Of a DNA stretch of 64,000 nucleotides, positions 62,114 to 64,000 are shown piece by piece. Position 1 is the first letter of the stretch. Each line of letters begins with the position of its first letter. Position numbers and translations under genes: made by a program. Under the pieces are notes generated by a model. That model had not been told where the DNA came from, did not search any database, and saw only the letters and a list, made by a program, of their open reading frames with translations. Source of the stretch: Pseudomonas paeninsulae (GTDB lineage: Bacteria > Pseudomonadota > Gammaproteobacteria > Pseudomonadales > Pseudomonadaceae); assembly GCF_035621475.1 (NCBI RefSeq), contig NZ_CP141799.1, positions 4,576,501 to 4,640,500 of the forward strand, read 5' to 3'.

Positions 62114-64000
62114 TCAACGAGATACCGCTACAGCCTGAGTGTTCATGATGCGCGGAGTGAGGAAAATCAACAGTTCCGACTTGCTATCCTTGACCAGGTC
62201 ACGCCTGAACAGGACACCCAAGTACGGAATATCGCCAAGGAACGGAACTTTGTCTACCGACTTGCTCTGGGTGTTGGTAAACACGCCACCAATGACAATA
62301 GTTTCACCGTCGGCAACCAGAACCTTGGCATTCACCTCATTTTTATTAATCGCAGGAACCCCACCACTCGCAGCCGCATTAGAGAAATCCGGTGCATCCT
62401 TGGTGACCTTGACCTCCATGATGATGCGATTATCCGGCGTAATCTGCGGCGTCACCTCCAACGAAAGCGCGGCCTCCTTGAAAGAGGTGCTCGTAGCACC
62501 ACTTGAGCTCGCTTCTTGATAGGGAACCTCAGAACCCTTCAATATTTTCGCCGTCTCTTTATCCGAGGTCACAACTTTAGGCTGGGAAATAACCTCACCG
62601 TTGCCGGTTTTCTCCATGGCGGATAATTCAAGATCAAGGATGGTGTTATTGGTGATAAACCCGAGGTTCAGCCCAACATTCCTACCGGTGGCGCCCAGAT
62701 CAACAAAAGTACCCGCTTGAATCTCAAGAGGATCCGTTCCCTTGACTAAGCTATTGGTCCCGCCAGCGATAAAGTTGTTATCGCCGAGACTCACCCCACG
62801 CCACTCGACGCCCAGCGACTTGTCGAAGTCGACATTGGCCTCGACGATCCGTGCCTCGACCATCACCTGGCGCACCGGAATGTCGAGCTGCGAGACGATT
62901 CTGCGCAACTCATCCAGGCGATCCTGAGTCTGGTAGGCAATGATACTGTTGGTTCTGTCGTCGACCGTTATCGAACCACGCTCGTCGGCACGACCCTCTG
63001 CACTGGTCACCGACTGGAACAACTTGGCCATGTCGGTGGCCTTGGCATAGTTCACTTGAATCAGCTCGCGCCGCAGTGGCGCTAATTCCGCAATCTGTTT
63101 CTGCGACTCGAGCTCTTGACGCTCGCGCGCGGCAATCTCATCCGCCGGTGCCACTAACAGCACATTGCCCACTTTGCGCTTGTCCAGGCCTTTGGTTTTC
63201 AGCACCAAATCCAGCGCCTGATCCCAAGGCACATTCTGCAAGCGCAAGGTAATGTTGCCCCGCACAGTATCACTGGCCACTAGGTTAAGATCGGTGAAGT
63301 CCGCGATCAACTGCAGTACTGAGCGAACATCGATGTCCTGGAAGTTCAAGGACAACTTCTCGCCACTGTAAGCAAACCGCTCGCTTTTACGCGTTTCAAC
63401 TTCATCCTGGGTCAAGGGCTTGATGCTGAGCGTGAGTTTATTGTCGGTTTGATATGCCAGATAATCATAGAAACCTGTCGGCTCGATCACGATACTCGCT
63501 TTGTCAGCCGAGCCCGTGGCACTGACGAACTGCACCGGTGTAGCAAAATCCTTGACGTCCAGGCGAACGCGTAGCGCCTCAGGCAATTGAGTCTTGGCGA
63601 AGTCCAGGCGAATCTTGCCACCCTGCTCTTGAATATCAGGGCTTACCGAAGCATCCGACAGGGTAATCACAACATTACCCTCGCCTTGCTCGCCCCGTTG
63701 GAAATCAATATTGCTAATAGACTTGCCACGTGCGGCATAGCTCTTTACCGGCGCAGCGGTACTGACAACTGCCGCTGCAGCCGTCGGTTGCACTGACGCT
63801 GAGCCGGACGCCCCTTCGCCAACCACAACATAAAGGTTGTTGCCATCGGCCCGCGTATTGTAGGGCGCCAAGCTGGTCAGATTGATGATCAACCTAGTCC
63901 GATCTTTGGCTTCGACCACGGTGACACTGCGCGCGTTACCCACACCCAGCTCTCGGTTCTTCGTACCCAACTTGCTGGAAACACCCGGGAAATCCAGGGC
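62114..64000 (-). CDS. pilQ: Type IV pilus secretin PilQ, C-terminal part
   Basis: The frame is open from the right edge, so about 628 codons of the C-terminal part are present. Upstream of the first in-frame ATG (63970) it still reads [20 protein letters not shown], an AMIN-domain sequence, so the gene clearly continues. A second AMIN-like part follows, then the secretin N-domains ([20 protein letters not shown]) and the secretin domain ([58 protein letters not shown]). It forms the outer-membrane pore for type IV pili. Confidence 0.96.
   Translation of the reverse strand, partial: ALDFPGVSSKLGTKNRELGVGNARSVTVVEAKDRTRLIINLTSLAPYNTRADGNNLYVVVGEGASGSASVQPTAAAAVVSTAAPVKSYAARGKSISNIDFQRGEQGEGNVVITLSDASVSPDIQEQGGKIRLDFAKTQLPEALRVRLDVKDFATPVQFVSATGSADKASIVIEPTGFYDYLAYQTDNKLTLSIKPLTQDEVETRKSERFAYSGEKLSLNFQDIDVRSVLQLIADFTDLNLVASDTVRGNITLRLQNVPWDQALDLVLKTKGLDKRKVGNVLLVAPADEIAARERQELESQKQIAELAPLRRELIQVNYAKATDMAKLFQSVTSAEGRADERGSITVDDRTNSIIAYQTQDRLDELRRIVSQLDIPVRQVMVEARIVEANVDFDKSLGVEWRGVSLGDNNFIAGGTNSLVKGTDPLEIQAGTFVDLGATGRNVGLNLGFITNNTILDLELSAMEKTGNGEVISQPKVVTSDKETAKILKGSEVPYQEASSSGATSTSFKEAALSLEVTPQITPDNRIIMEVKVTKDAPDFSNAAASGGVPAINKNEVNAKVLVADGETIVIGGVFTNTQSKSVDKVPFLGDIPYLGVLFRRDLVKDSKSELLIFLTPRIMNTQAVAVSR

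Overview
The window is about 64 kb of a Pseudomonas chromosome. GC is high, and core genes lie in the order known from the P. aeruginosa PA5014-PA5040 region: glnE, aceE, aceF, dipA, msrA, acyl-CoA dehydrogenase, nhaP2, mscK, selO, metY, a Usp protein, a ParA-like ATPase, then hemE, gltD, gltB, a DamX-like gene, aroB, aroK and pilQ. The synteny is from memory of PAO1. No rRNA, tRNA, CRISPR, transposase or phage gene was seen.

Left part (1-31.5 kb) is mostly housekeeping and stress genes. The 5' end of glnE diverges from aceEF, and two palindromic GntR-type sites lie in the gap between them. A 142-bp MITE-like element sits between aceE and aceF. A decayed DUF3775 gene and a secreted protein of unknown function precede dipA (c-di-GMP phosphodiesterase) and msrA. 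Next come a carotenoid/retinol-saturase-type flavoenzyme with its divergent PadR regulator and paired operators, rlmJ, an MFS plus nitronate monooxygenase pair, an acyl-CoA dehydrogenase, ion and mechanosensitive transporters, selO, a racemase, an SLC13 transporter, metY, trxC, a thioesterase and a Usp protein.

Middle part (31.8-49.3 kb) is a complete aryl-polyene (APE) type biosynthetic cluster, 18 genes on the plus strand, lying where PAO1 has other accessory genes between the ParA-like ATPase and hemE. It encodes an aromatic amino acid ammonia-lyase, an AMP ligase fused to an ApeI-type dehydratase, two ACPs, three ketosynthase-type proteins, a ketoreductase, an ApeP dehydratase, a thioesterase, a methyltransferase, a glycosyltransferase, two lipid acyltransferases, and envelope/export proteins (LolA-like, MMPL, lipoprotein, FAD enzyme). 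Nearly all genes overlap by ATGA or TGATG. Two REP-like palindromes cut the operon into three translationally coupled blocks.

The most unusual feature is at 46965-47340, between the dehydratase and ketoreductase genes. Four tandem 94-bp units each begin with a near copy of the ketoreductase start region. Each forms a 33-codon mini-ORF whose TGA overlaps the next ATG (ATGACTGA), ending on the real ketoreductase start. It looks like a chain of duplicated, still-coupled translation starts.

Right part (49.4-64 kb): a small secreted protein and a serine-hydrolase lipoprotein follow the cluster. The minus-strand run pilQ-aroK-aroB-damX-like-gltB-gltD-hemE closes the window, with a strong terminator after gltD and hairpins upstream of gltB and between gltB and gltD.
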